NCBI RefSeq assembly: GCF_009866805.1
Contig: NZ_SIZW01000041.1
Span: 496,001 to 560,000, forward strand
Direction: 5' to 3'
Length of the DNA: 64,000 nt
DNA from: Schauerella aestuarii
Lineage (GTDB): Bacteria > Pseudomonadota > Gammaproteobacteria > Burkholderiales > Burkholderiaceae_B
The notes below the pieces were generated by a model. It was not told where the DNA came from and ran no database searches. It saw nothing but the letters and a program-made list of their open reading frames with translations. Every line of letters starts with the position of its first letter. Position 1 is the stretch's first letter. The translations under genes were made by a program, and so were the position numbers. This document shows positions 8,728-16,804 of this stretch, one piece after another.

Positions 8728-9405
8728 ATGGACGACATTCTTCAGAACTTTTTCAATCTCGATATCTACATCAGCGTGGCGCCGTACCTGTTGCAGGGAC
8801 TGGGCCAAACGTTGATGCTGTCGGCGCTTGTGATTCCGGTGGGCATCGTTTCCGGGCTGGCGATCGGCGTGCTCTCGATCACCTTGAAGCGGCGCTGGGC
8901 GCGCCTCCTGTTGGCGATCTACATCGACTTCTTTCGCGCCTTGCCGCCCCTGGTGCTGCTGATCTTCATCTATTTCGGCACGCCATTCCTGGGGCTCGAC
9001 CTGCCCAAACTTCTGGCGGTGGCCATCGGCTTCATGCTGAATAACTCGTCGTACTACGGCGAGGTGTTTCGTGCGGGCCTGGAGAGCGTGCCAAAAGGGC
9101 AGGTCGAGGCGGCGCGCTCAACCGGTTTGAGCGCCGTGCAAACGCTTTGGTATGTGCAGATCCCGCAAGCCACGCGCAATGTGATGCCGGACCTGATCAG
9201 CAACACCCTGGAAGTGGTCAAGCTCACGACGCTGGCCAGCGCGGTGGCGATGCCGGAGTTGCTGCGCGTGGCGCGCGATGCGCAATCGCTGGTGTACAAC
9301 CCGTCGCCGATCGTGTTGGCCGCGCTGTTCTATCTGGCGCTGTTGTGGCCGGTGGTGCGTCTCTTGAGCCGCTTCGAGCACCGCAATCTGGGCGCGAAAG
9401 GATGA
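8728..9405 (+). CDS. Amino acid ABC transporter permease, second subunit
   Basis: This 225-residue protein is the partner of the permease at 8041 and has the same layout: [21 protein letters not shown] as an early membrane segment, [17 protein letters not shown], and the EAA loop [20 protein letters not shown]. The pairing of two permeases of identical length next to a GlnQ-like ATPase and a family 3 binding protein is the standard arrangement of HisJQMP-type importers. Confidence 0.94.
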   Translation: MDDILQNFFNLDIYISVAPYLLQGLGQTLMLSALVIPVGIVSGLAIGVLSITLKRRWARLLLAIYIDFFRALPPLVLLIFIYFGTPFLGLDLPKLLAVAIGFMLNNSSYYGEVFRAGLESVPKGQVEAARSTGLSAVQTLWYVQIPQATRNVMPDLISNTLEVVKLTTLASAVAMPELLRVARDAQSLVYNPSPIVLAALFYLALLWPVVRLLSRFEHRNLGAKG

Positions 9406-9418
9406 TAATGTTGCGGCC

Positions 9419-10042
9419 ATGCTGCGTATTCTAGGCAAGGCCTCCTCCATCAATGTTCGCAAGGTGCTCTGGACCTGCGAGGAACTCGCTCTGCCCTTCG
9501 AGCGTGAAGACTGGGGGGCGGGATGGCGGTCCACCCACTCGGCCGAATTCCTTGCGCTCAATCCCAATGCGATGGTGCCGGTGATTCAAGACGGCGATTT
9601 TGTGCTGTGGGAGTCCAACGCCATCATTCGTTATCTCGCCACGCAATATGGCGGCGCGGCGCTCTACCCGGCACAGGCCCGGAATCGGGCGAAGATCGAT
9701 CAGTGGATCGATTGGCAAGCCTCGGATCTGAACCGGTCGTGGAGCTACGCCTTCATGGCGCTGGCGCGGCAGTCGCCCGCGCATGCCGATGCGGATGCCG
9801 TTGCCGCCTCGTGCACGGCGTGGTCGGGCTTCATGCAGGTGCTCGAGCAGCAGTTGCAGCGCACCGGTGCGTATGTGGCCGGCGCCGCGTTCTCGCTCGC
9901 GGACATTCCCGTAGGGTTATCGGTCAATCGCTGGTTCAGAACGCCCTTCGCCCATCCCGATCTGCCGGCCGTGACCGCGTATTTTGCCCGGCTGGGTGAG
10001 CGTCCGGGATTCCGCAAACACGGCGATAACGGCACGCCGTAA
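9419..10042 (+). CDS. Glutathione S-transferase family protein
   Basis: The 207-residue protein has a GST N-terminal thioredoxin-like domain. It includes the glutathione-binding stretch [25 protein letters not shown] (Val-cisPro, then Glu-Ser), and the all-helical C-terminal domain contains FSLADIPVG. Ser9/Ser10 near the N-terminus ([11 protein letters not shown]) may supply the catalytic hydroxyl. It begins 13 bp after the last permease gene, so it is probably part of the same transcript; its substrate is unknown. Maleylacetoacetate isomerase-like or detoxifying roles are both possible. Confidence 0.9.
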   Translation: MLRILGKASSINVRKVLWTCEELALPFEREDWGAGWRSTHSAEFLALNPNAMVPVIQDGDFVLWESNAIIRYLATQYGGAALYPAQARNRAKIDQWIDWQASDLNRSWSYAFMALARQSPAHADADAVAASCTAWSGFMQVLEQQLQRTGAYVAGAAFSLADIPVGLSVNRWFRTPFAHPDLPAVTAYFARLGERPGFRKHGDNGTP

Positions 10043-10063
10043 GGGCACGACGCCCTGACGGCG

Positions 10064-11053
10064 TCATCCGCCCGCCGCGATACCCGGTATCCCTTGACGA
10101 ATCGCTTTCGAAAAATCGTCGCTCGGCGTCGTGGCTCGGGCGCGGTCGGTGATACGGCCGCGGGCGCGATATTCCTCGATCGTCGTCGCGCCGCTGAATA
10201 CGCCGAGATCGAACAGGTATTCCGGTAGATAGCCGGAAGCCAGCAGGCGGTAATCCCAAGGCAGGCCATCCACGATCCGCTTGGCCATGTGATACACGAT
10301 CGTCGTGCAGTTGGCCGTCACGGTATTGTAGAAACGCGGCTCGGCGGGCAGCGCATTGGCTTGTTCGACATAAGCAAGAAACAGTGAGCGCCGCGCTTCG
10401 GGCGACATGTTCACGCGAAAGAGGTAGTCGTCTTCGTCGCGCACGTTGGTGCGCACGCGCACGATGTCGCGTTCGTCGGCCGCCACCACGCTCAATTCGA
10501 ATTGCTTGAAAAAGCCGCCCAGTTCGGAAAACGATTCATGCCGCTCGCGACGGATCTCGACGGAAAAGACGATCTGTTCGCCGCCTTCGAAGCCGAACGA
10601 CACCAGCGTGTGGGCGATCGCGGGCATGCCCCAATACGACACGATCATGTCGGTGGACTGAAGCTTGGTCAGATCGTAGTGGCGGGTTTCCCACCGTGGC
10701 GTGACATCGGTATTGCTCCTCCAGTCGAAGTTGCGAACGTTGGTGAGGGTGACGCGGTCGCCGTCCACCACGCCCTGAGTCTGCTGGGCCACATCCGGCG
10801 CCCAGTCGCGGTTATTCGTGGGCACGATCGTCCACCACCATAGGCAGACGCCCAGCGTGCCGATGGCGTAGAGGGCGAGGGCCTCCCGGGGACGCTGGCG
10901 CACGCAGACCAGCGCGGCGATGGCCAGGACGGCGGTCAGGAAGATCAACGAGAGCGTGCCCACAGAGGCGAGCGGACGCTGCACCCAAAGCGCCAACCCG
11001 GTCCACACTGCCGTCGCCACGATTGCCACCCGCAGCAGGATGCGGCCGATCAT
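10064..11053 (-). CDS. DUF4105 domain-containing membrane protein
   Basis: The 329-residue product has two or three N-terminal hydrophobic segments within residues 1-75 and then a soluble domain. The domain includes RRERHESFSELGGFFKQFEL and the conserved FYNTVTANCTTIVYHMAK region, both typical of the DUF4105 family (Lnb N-terminal periplasmic-like). The Asn-Cys-Thr-Thr motif resembles a thiol active site of NlpC/P60-like folds, but no biochemical role is established. It is convergent with the GST gene and has no obvious operon partner. Confidence 0.82.
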   Translation of the reverse strand: MIGRILLRVAIVATAVWTGLALWVQRPLASVGTLSLIFLTAVLAIAALVCVRQRPREALALYAIGTLGVCLWWWTIVPTNNRDWAPDVAQQTQGVVDGDRVTLTNVRNFDWRSNTDVTPRWETRHYDLTKLQSTDMIVSYWGMPAIAHTLVSFGFEGGEQIVFSVEIRRERHESFSELGGFFKQFELSVVAADERDIVRVRTNVRDEDDYLFRVNMSPEARRSLFLAYVEQANALPAEPRFYNTVTANCTTIVYHMAKRIVDGLPWDYRLLASGYLPEYLFDLGVFSGATTIEEYRARGRITDRARATTPSDDFSKAIRQGIPGIAAGG

Positions 11054-11304
11054 GCGCGCTCTCCGTTGGCCGCGACGGGATGGCGACAGGCGCGCCGGCC
11101 GCGCCGCGCCCGGTCGACGGCGAAACGGCGTGCCGACGCCCCGCGTAGTCGGTGACGGGTGGGTGCCGGACAGATCTGCGGCGAGCGCGGATCACGTCCA
11201 CAGTCGGGTGCGGGGAAGGGGGCAAGCGGGGGCTGCGGCATGAGCGGACTCGAATGGGGACGGCACGATCATACCGGCGCGCGCGATGCTTTAGAATTTC
11301 GGCC

Positions 11305-11730
11305 ATGCCGATCGCGCCACACCGACGCCGGGCGTCCCGCCCCTACCTGCACCGATTGCTGTGCCTGTTGGTGTTGGCGTTCGTCGTTCGCGCCCTGATC
11401 CCCACCGGATTCATGCCGCGCGCCGATCCCGCGCATGGGGGCGAGATGGCCCTGTCGCTGTGCACCGCCGCGGGCGACATGGTGACGATGAAGGTCGATA
11501 TGGGGCGCTCGGCACCCGATGCGCCCGATCCCCAGCATGCCAGCGCGGACTGCGCGTTCAACATGCTCAGTCACCAGGCGCTGACCCTGCCGCCGTGGCC
11601 GGCGGTCATCATGTCGGCCCCCCAGGCGCGAAACGTTGCGCCGCCGGTGATTCGCCAGGCCGCGCTGCCGGCGTTGCCCGCAGCCGGCCCCCCTTTGGGA
11701 TCGAGGGCACCACCGCCGCTCGCAGGCTGA
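11305..11730 (+). CDS. DUF2946 family protein, copper-locus associated
   Basis: The 141-residue protein starts with a basic N-terminus and one membrane segment (LLCLLVLAFVVRALIPTGFMP), followed by the family motif around LCTAAGD and CAFN. DUF2946 proteins often sit beside copper-handling or TonB-receptor genes. Here the next two genes encode Sco and PCuAC copper proteins. I chose ATG 11305 because the coding signal begins there; the upstream in-frame extension is mostly Arg/Gly-rich non-coding sequence. A TAGAAT -10-like hexamer at 11292-11297 lies very close to the start. Confidence 0.78.
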   Translation: MPIAPHRRRASRPYLHRLLCLLVLAFVVRALIPTGFMPRADPAHGGEMALSLCTAAGDMVTMKVDMGRSAPDAPDPQHASADCAFNMLSHQALTLPPWPAVIMSAPQARNVAPPVIRQAALPALPAAGPPLGSRAPPPLAG

Positions 11731-11852
11731 TTTGCCGTCGCGTGGCTGCACCCATTGGGCTGCCGGCCATAGGCGACGCGTTTCGATCTTCGGGGGTGAT
11801 GGCGCCAACTCGGCGCGCGCCCGAAGTGTGTGGCTCAAGACAGGAGGCAGCA

Positions 11853-12476
11853 ATGCCTGATACCCCCATTTTTTCACCCGTGGCCAATCCTGGCCGACGG
11901 TTTTGCCTGGGCGCCCTGGGCGCCACCGCGCTGATGCTGGCGGGCTGCGGCCGTGCCGACCCGCTCGAGGTGCACGGCACCGATATTACCGGCGCGAAAT
12001 TTGCGCGTTCGTTTTCGCTCAAGGATCCCGCAGGTCGTGTTCGCACCCTCGAGGAGTTCAAGGGCCGTGCGGTGCTGGTGTTCTTCGGTTTCACCCAATG
12101 CCCTGATGTGTGCCCGACGGCGCTCGTGCGGGCGGCGGATGCAAAGAAGCTTTTGGGCGATCAGGGCGATCGGTTGCAGGTGGTGTTCATCACGGTGGAT
12201 CCCGAGCGGGACGTGCCTGAAGTCCTGGGCGCCTACACCACGGCGTTCGATCCGGATTTTCTCGGACTGTATGGCGATATCCCGACCACGGCGGCCACGG
12301 CCAAGGAATTCAAGGTGTTCTATCAGAAGGTGGCCACAGGCGACTCTTACACCATGGATCACACGGCGCTGAGTTATCTGATCGATCCCCAAGGCAAGGT
12401 GCGCGTCATGATCCGCGACGATCAGAGCGCGCCGGATTTGGCCAATGACATCCGCCAGGTGCTGCGCGACGTTTGA
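11853..12476 (+). CDS. SCO family copper-binding lipoprotein (cytochrome c oxidase assembly)
   Basis: The 207-residue thioredoxin-fold protein has a lipobox LMLAGC with Cys32 as the likely lipidated residue. It has the Sco copper site Cys83 and Cys87 (CPDVC) plus His170 (MDHTALSYL). Sco proteins deliver copper or reduce thiols for the CuA centre of cytochrome oxidase in the periplasm. AGGAGG at 11842-11847 gives a strong ribosome site for ATG 11853. It lies 122 bp after the DUF2946 gene and before a PCuAC chaperone. Confidence 0.95.
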   Translation: MPDTPIFSPVANPGRRFCLGALGATALMLAGCGRADPLEVHGTDITGAKFARSFSLKDPAGRVRTLEEFKGRAVLVFFGFTQCPDVCPTALVRAADAKKLLGDQGDRLQVVFITVDPERDVPEVLGAYTTAFDPDFLGLYGDIPTTAATAKEFKVFYQKVATGDSYTMDHTALSYLIDPQGKVRVMIRDDQSAPDLANDIRQVLRDV

Positions 12477-12595
12477 GCGTGGCGAAAGGCTTGATGCAGG
12501 CGAATGCAGCGCGTTGGCCGATGCCTGGGACGGTTTTTGCTATCCGGCTTGAGCCACGCGTTTACATGGATAACAATCGAGAAAGAGGATTTTGT

Positions 12596-13120
12596 ATGTC
12601 ACGCAAATTTATCGGTCACGCTTTGATGCTGGCTGTCTTTGCTTTTTCAGGCACTGCCGCGGCGCAGTCGGTAGGTCAGGCGCACGATATCGTCGTGTCC
12701 GACGCCTGGGTGCGCGCCACGGTGCCGCAGCAGCGCGCAACGGGCGTATTCATGCGCGTTACCTCCGGCAAAGACGCCCGGCTGGTGGGCGCCAGTTCAC
12801 CGGTAGCGGCCATTACGGAAGTGCACGAGATGGTGCGCGAGAACGACGTGATGCGCATGCGCCAGGTCAAGGCAGTCGACTTGCCAGCGGCCAAGGTTGT
12901 GGGCTTCGAGCCTGGCAGTTACCACATCATGTTGATCGATCTGAAGCAGCAGATCAAGGAAGGCGACATGGTGCCGGTCACCCTCGAGATCGACGTGGGT
13001 GGCGGGCATAAGAGCGTCGTGCTCGAGGCGCGTGCTCGCCCCTTGAATGCGCGCGCGCAACCCGCCGACGCGCACGGCGCAAAAACGCAAGGTGCGTCCG
13101 GCGCGCATGGCGCGCATTGA
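12596..13120 (+). CDS. PCuAC family periplasmic copper chaperone
   Basis: The 174-residue protein has a signal peptide ending near AAAQS. Its Cu(I) site matches the full H-X10-M-X21-H-X-M spacing: His77, Met88, His110 and Met112. PCuAC proteins supply copper to cytochrome oxidase, usually with Sco. The C-terminal ~25 residues are rich in Ala and His (DAHGAKTQGASGAHGAH) and could add metal binding. ATG 12596 follows GAAAGAGG and directly precedes the signal peptide, which sets it apart from longer in-frame starts. Confidence 0.94.
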   Translation: MSRKFIGHALMLAVFAFSGTAAAQSVGQAHDIVVSDAWVRATVPQQRATGVFMRVTSGKDARLVGASSPVAAITEVHEMVRENDVMRMRQVKAVDLPAAKVVGFEPGSYHIMLIDLKQQIKEGDMVPVTLEIDVGGGHKSVVLEARARPLNARAQPADAHGAKTQGASGAHGAH

Positions 13121-13209
13121 GCGCGGCAGCCCGTTATCCCCTCGGGTGAGCGGGCCGGTGAGGCGACACCCGCCTTACCCCGATCGCTGCCATTTGCCCT
13201 GCGGCGGGC

Positions 13210-14454
13210 TCACATGCCCGTCGCACCTGCTTGAACGCCAGCCGCGAGCATCTGTGCCGTCGCGGCCGATAGCGTCCACCCCAGATGGCCATGGCCGGTG
13301 TTGTAGAACACGCCGGGGCGTTTGCCGGCACCCACGCGCGGCATCATGTTGGGCATCATCGGCCGCAAGCCGCTCCAGGCCACGATGCGCCCCGTTTCGA
13401 CTTCGGGAAAGTGCCGGCGGGTCCAGTCGATCAGCGGTTGCACGCGATCGGCGCGGATGTCCTTGTTGAAGCCGTTGAACTCGGCGGTGCCGGCCACTCT
13501 GAAGCGGTCGCCCAGGCGGCTGGTCACGATTTTCGCGGCCTCATCGAGCAAGCTCACGTGGGGTGCCGCCGCGATGCTGCGGGAATCGTCCAGGTGGACG
13601 CTGATCGAATAGCCTTTGACCGGATAGATATTGACGGTGTCGCCCAGCATGGCGGCAAACCTGCGGCTTGCCGCGCCGGCGCAGATGACGACGGCATCGA
13701 AAGCCAGCGTATGCGTGGTATTGGCCTGGTCGCCTTGCGAACCCTGCCTGGCGATCTGGATCAGATGTTTCCCACCCGTCTGGCGAATGCGTTGCACGTC
13801 GCTGTCCATCGTAAACGTCACACCGCGGCGTGCGCACGCGTCCGCCAGGCCGCGCGTGAATTTATGGATGTCGCCGGTCGCGTCGGAGGGCGTGAAAAAG
13901 CCGCCGTAGCAGTCCTGTGTAAGCGCCGGCTCGATGTGGCGGGCTTCGGCCGGTGTGACGGCATGACGTTCCAGGCCACCCTCCCGCAGCAGCAGGTTGG
14001 CGCGCTGCGCGGTCTCGAAGCTTTTTCGGTCGTGATAGATGTGGAGGATGCCGCGCCGCTCGAGATCGAAGTCGATGCCTTCGTCTTCCGCCATCGCATA
14101 AAGATGCTCGCGGGCTTCGATGGCCATGCGGGTGGTGGCGATGGTGTTGGCGCGGTAGTGCGGAATGTTGCCGACGAAGGCGGCCAGCCAGGTATATTTG
14201 TGCAGGCTAAACGCCGGATTCAAGCTGAGCGGCGCATCGCGCCGAAACATCCAGCGCAGTCCCTTGAGCAGGGTGGCCGTGCTGTTCCAGACTTCGGCAT
14301 TGCTGGCCGAGAGCTGGCCGCCGTTGGCGAACGAGGTTTCCATCGCGGGATAGCGTTGCCGATCGATGACGGTAACGTCGTGGCCGAGTTTGACGAGGGC
14401 GTAGGCGGAGGTGACACCGGTGATACCGGCGCCGATGATGGCGATACGAGACAT
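13210..14454 (-). CDS. dadA: DadA-type D-amino acid dehydrogenase / glycine oxidase-like FAD oxidoreductase
   Basis: The 414-residue flavoprotein begins with the FAD motif IAIIGAGITGVTSAYAL and ends with the FAD-contacting stretch GVFYNTGHGHLGWTLS, as in the small subunit of D-amino acid dehydrogenase and related deaminating oxidoreductases. The family oxidises D-amino acids or glycine to 2-oxo acids at the membrane. A tandem glycine riboswitch precedes it on the same strand, so glycine is a plausible signal or substrate. ATG 14454 starts MSRIAIIGAG exactly at the Rossmann motif; a longer in-frame reading upstream runs through the riboswitch and is not credible. Confidence 0.92.
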   Translation of the reverse strand: MSRIAIIGAGITGVTSAYALVKLGHDVTVIDRQRYPAMETSFANGGQLSASNAEVWNSTATLLKGLRWMFRRDAPLSLNPAFSLHKYTWLAAFVGNIPHYRANTIATTRMAIEAREHLYAMAEDEGIDFDLERRGILHIYHDRKSFETAQRANLLLREGGLERHAVTPAEARHIEPALTQDCYGGFFTPSDATGDIHKFTRGLADACARRGVTFTMDSDVQRIRQTGGKHLIQIARQGSQGDQANTTHTLAFDAVVICAGAASRRFAAMLGDTVNIYPVKGYSISVHLDDSRSIAAAPHVSLLDEAAKIVTSRLGDRFRVAGTAEFNGFNKDIRADRVQPLIDWTRRHFPEVETGRIVAWSGLRPMMPNMMPRVGAGKRPGVFYNTGHGHLGWTLSAATAQMLAAGVQAGATGM

Positions 14455-14473
14455 GAGGTGGCGTCCAGGCAAA

Positions 14474-14504
14474 GGGTGGTTGCGGCCCAACGGCCACAAC
14501 ACCC
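14474..14504 (-). promoter_or_regulatory. Hairpin between glycine riboswitch and dadA-like start (candidate expression platform)
   Basis: On the minus strand GGGTGTTGTGGCC is followed by a GTTG loop and GGCCGCAACCACCC. It forms a near-perfect stem with one bulge and G-U pairing. It begins just after the second aptamer and ends about 20 nt before ATG 14454. Only three T residues follow, so a translational or weak attenuation mechanism seems more likely than a classical terminator. Confidence 0.6.
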
Positions 14505-14505
14505 C

Positions 14506-14673
14506 ATCTGTCCTTTGACCTGAGAGTTTCACCGGCAGCATGGCCGGTTCCCCTTCGGTGGGCGCGATCATGCGCCGCTCTCCAGATTGTCTTGCCTGCG
14601 TAGTCCGGTGTGCCTGAGAGTTTCCGGGGTGGTTGCTCCGTCGGCGTCAGCGCGAGGGCTGATCTCTTCTGCG
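14506..14673 (-). ncRNA. Tandem glycine riboswitch (gcvT type)
   Basis: Read on the minus strand, the leader has both aptamers. Aptamer 1 (about 14673-14590) starts GCAGAAGAGATC, contains GACGCCGACGGAGCAA and closes with GAAACTCTCAGGCA. Aptamer 2 (about 14588-14506) starts CTGGAGAGCGGCG, contains CCACCGAAGGGG and closes with GAAACTCTCAGGTCAAAGGACAG. These match the conserved CGCCGAAGG and CTCTCAGG...AAAGGACAG blocks of the glycine riboswitch class. It lies about 50 nt upstream of the dadA-like start. Confidence 0.95.
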
Positions 14674-14885
14674 CAGGGTTTGATCGACAGCGGTCACGAT
14701 AATCGAAGGCCGGTCTCCACACAAGGGCCTGCTCCAGGTAAAAGCGGCATGAACAGGTTGAGCCGTGCGATCAAAGTGAGCGGCCTAAGCCCTAAGCAAT
14801 CGGTTCAGACAGGTCAAGACGTTTTCGAATCATGGGGCCGGACCGCTTACCCGTCGTGCAAACGCCTGCGGTGGATTCACCTTTG

Positions 14886-15779
14886 TTACGCGGTTGCGCT
14901 GAATCCGCCTGCGGGACGGGCGAGCGTCGCCGCGAAGCGCTCGCTGTCCTGCTGCAGCACATCGATGTGTTCGACGGCACGCGCATCGCCACCCTGGCGA
15001 GCGACGTCGCGCAAGGCGTCGAAGGCTTGCGCGCTCGTGGTGGCGGTATTTGCGATCGTCATTGCGTCCCGGATCTCGATCTGTGCGCGTGAGGCGCCGG
15101 CGAGCACTTGAGTCAGATGGGCTTGCGCCTGGGCCAATGCCTGCGCGTTGCCGTTTTCGCGCGCGATGTCGATCATCGCCGTGGCGCCTGCTTCGATGGC
15201 GGTGTTGAAGGCCTCGACCTTTGCGTCGATGTACTTGTCGATCGCCGCCTGCGCAAGGCCGTGCGCGTCGCCCTCGAGCAGGCTGTCGTTAGCAGCGTCG
15301 AGCTTCATTTTCTGACTCGCGATATCGGCGGCCATCGAGGTGTCGGTCCATTGCGTCAGAGGAGACGACATGGCGCGCTGAAATGCGTCGAGCATCGCAT
15401 TGGCTTGGGCAATCGATTCCGGTTTGCCCGCGGCCACGGCTGCCGCGATCTCAAATGCGTGATGGGCGGTCTGAGGGTCGGAGAAGATCGGGTGCGACAG
15501 GTCGGTGGTGGAAACGGTGTTGGCGGTCGCGCTTTGGCGCAGGCCCATCAGTGCGGCGTCGGGCTCGGTGTGCTGGGTCTCGCTAAGCGCGGCAGGCGCG
15601 GGGCGCGACGCACGCTCGGTGCGCAAGCGATCCAGTGCGCCGGCCGATAATGTGACCTGCGCGGCAGGCAACGACTTGCCGGTGATGGCGTCGCGGTCGG
15701 CGGCGCTGATCGGCGATGCGGGGGGCGTTGCGGAGATTGCGGCAAGTTCGGTAGCGGGCAGGGCAGATATGGCAGTCAT
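14886..15779 (-). CDS. Hypothetical Ala-rich, mostly helical protein
   Basis: I do not recognise this 297-residue protein. It has no signal peptide, membrane segment or cysteine. The first ~80 residues are rich in Ser, Ala, Thr and Pro and look disordered. Residues ~100-297 are Ala/Gln/Asp-rich and likely helical, with amphipathic stretches such as NAQALAQAQAHLTQVLAGAS. Codon use is normal for the region and the frame is open throughout with ATG start, so it is probably a real gene. It stands alone between the glycine riboswitch and the secreted Gly-rich protein gene. A secreted or effector-like role can be imagined from the disordered N-terminus but is not shown. Confidence 0.65.
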   Translation of the reverse strand: MTAISALPATELAAISATPPASPISAADRDAITGKSLPAAQVTLSAGALDRLRTERASRPAPAALSETQHTEPDAALMGLRQSATANTVSTTDLSHPIFSDPQTAHHAFEIAAAVAAGKPESIAQANAMLDAFQRAMSSPLTQWTDTSMAADIASQKMKLDAANDSLLEGDAHGLAQAAIDKYIDAKVEAFNTAIEAGATAMIDIARENGNAQALAQAQAHLTQVLAGASRAQIEIRDAMTIANTATTSAQAFDALRDVARQGGDARAVEHIDVLQQDSERFAATLARPAGGFSATA

Positions 15780-15954
15780 GGCGCAGGCGTCCGGAAAACG
15801 TGAAGGTCCAGCGCGGTCTACGGCAGGCTAAATGTAAAACTTAAGAGGTCGTCAGTGGCCTGGGGGCGCGGCGAGAATCGCCACCGATGTGTGCGTCTGA
15901 AATGCGTTGAAGCATATTCACCGAATCCCCCCAATCCTGGGCATTCGTTTTCCC

Positions 15955-15982
15955 TTGCGCGGGAGTAAAGTGTGCTTATCAT
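15955..15982 (+). promoter_or_regulatory. Candidate sigma-70 promoter for the Gly/Tyr-rich protein gene
   Basis: TTGCGC at 15955-15960 and TATCAT at 15977-15982 are separated by 16 bp and lie about 40 bp upstream of ATG 16025. The match is moderate and judged by eye only. Confidence 0.4.
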
Positions 15983-16024
15983 CGCGGCGCGTGCGTAGTG
16001 CCAAGCGGTGTCAGGAGCGTTCAA

Positions 16025-16624
16025 ATGAAGCGGTATCAATTACGTGCAATCGGCCTCGCCCTTGTGTTGGCGACGGTAAGCAGTCAGGCACTGGCGGGCC
16101 CCGGTTGGGGTGGTCGCGGCTATGGCGGGGGTTATCACGGCGGCGGTTACCATGGGGGTGGCGGTTATCGCGGCCCGAATGGCTGGTGGATCGGCGGTGC
16201 ACTGGCGCTGGCCGCTGCCGGCACGGTGATCGCCATCAATTCGCAGCCGCGTTACAGCTATGCACCGCCCGTGTATGCCCAACCCGTTTATGCGGCTCCC
16301 GTGTACGCGCAGCCGGTGTACGGCGCGCCCGTCTATGCCGCACCGCCGGTGCAATACGCACCCGCTCCGGTCTATGCGCCGCAGGTCGAATATGCACCAG
16401 TGCAACGTGTGGCATCCAGTGGCCCCGATGTGGTGGCGTATCCCAGCCGCGGTCAGGGTTCGGATCAGCAAGGGCGCGATCGCTACGAGTGCCATCAGTG
16501 GGCCGTCAACCAAAGCGGGTTCGATCCGTCCTATGTCACGCAATACACCACGTCGGCCAACACCGAATCGTATCGTCGCGCCGTAGGTGCCTGCATGACC
16601 GGCCGTGGCTACAGCGTGAACTAG
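16025..16624 (+). CDS. Secreted Gly-rich / Tyr-Ala-Pro-repeat protein
   Basis: The 199-residue protein has a clear signal peptide (cleavage near SQALAGPG). A Gly/Tyr/His-rich segment GGYHGGGYHGGGGYRG follows, then a hydrophobic stretch WWIGGALALAAAGTVIAI. A region of PVYA-type repeats covers about residues 81-130, and a C-terminal domain has CHQWAVNQSGFDP and RAVGACMTGRGYSVN. The two cysteines in that domain may pair. Similar C-terminal domains occur in envelope proteins of unknown function. ATG 16025 is preceded by GGAG at 16015-16018, and a terminator follows at 16709. Confidence 0.85.
   Translation: MKRYQLRAIGLALVLATVSSQALAGPGWGGRGYGGGYHGGGYHGGGGYRGPNGWWIGGALALAAAGTVIAINSQPRYSYAPPVYAQPVYAAPVYAQPVYGAPVYAAPPVQYAPAPVYAPQVEYAPVQRVASSGPDVVAYPSRGQGSDQQGRDRYECHQWAVNQSGFDPSYVTQYTTSANTESYRRAVGACMTGRGYSVN
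16268..16378 (+). repeat. In-gene tandem repeats encoding PVYA-type units
   Basis: About seven imperfect 12-15 bp units encode PVYAQPVYAAPVYAQPVYGA and following variants. The nucleotide copies differ at third positions (GTGTATGCC, GTTTATGCG, GTGTACGCG), so the protein repeat is maintained while the DNA has diverged. Confidence 0.7.
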
Positions 16625-16708
16625 CATTCACGACATCCGTGGCCCGGCGCCCGGGCTCAAAGTGGGCCGTGGAAGGTCTGGGAGCGGGTCGGATACAAAC
16701 ATGAATCG

Positions 16709-16748
16709 CGCCGTCCGTGTGGAAAACCCACATTGGACGGCGTTTTTT
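16709..16748 (+). terminator. Rho-independent terminator after the Gly/Tyr-rich protein gene
   Basis: The stem CGCCGTCC (16709-16716) pairs perfectly with GGACGGCG (16735-16742). Inner pairing of TGTGG with CCACA extends it, and a run of six T follows. It separates this gene from the YitT gene. Confidence 0.85.
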
Positions 16749-16804
16749 CGTCCATTGATTGGCCGTGGCTGCTACAGTCACAGTCCATCCACTGGACGTT
16801 TTGC

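Noticed and set aside
13210-14571. Longer start of the DadA-like protein
   Set aside because: The extra N-terminal residues are simply the translated glycine riboswitch; the RNA signal is unmistakable.
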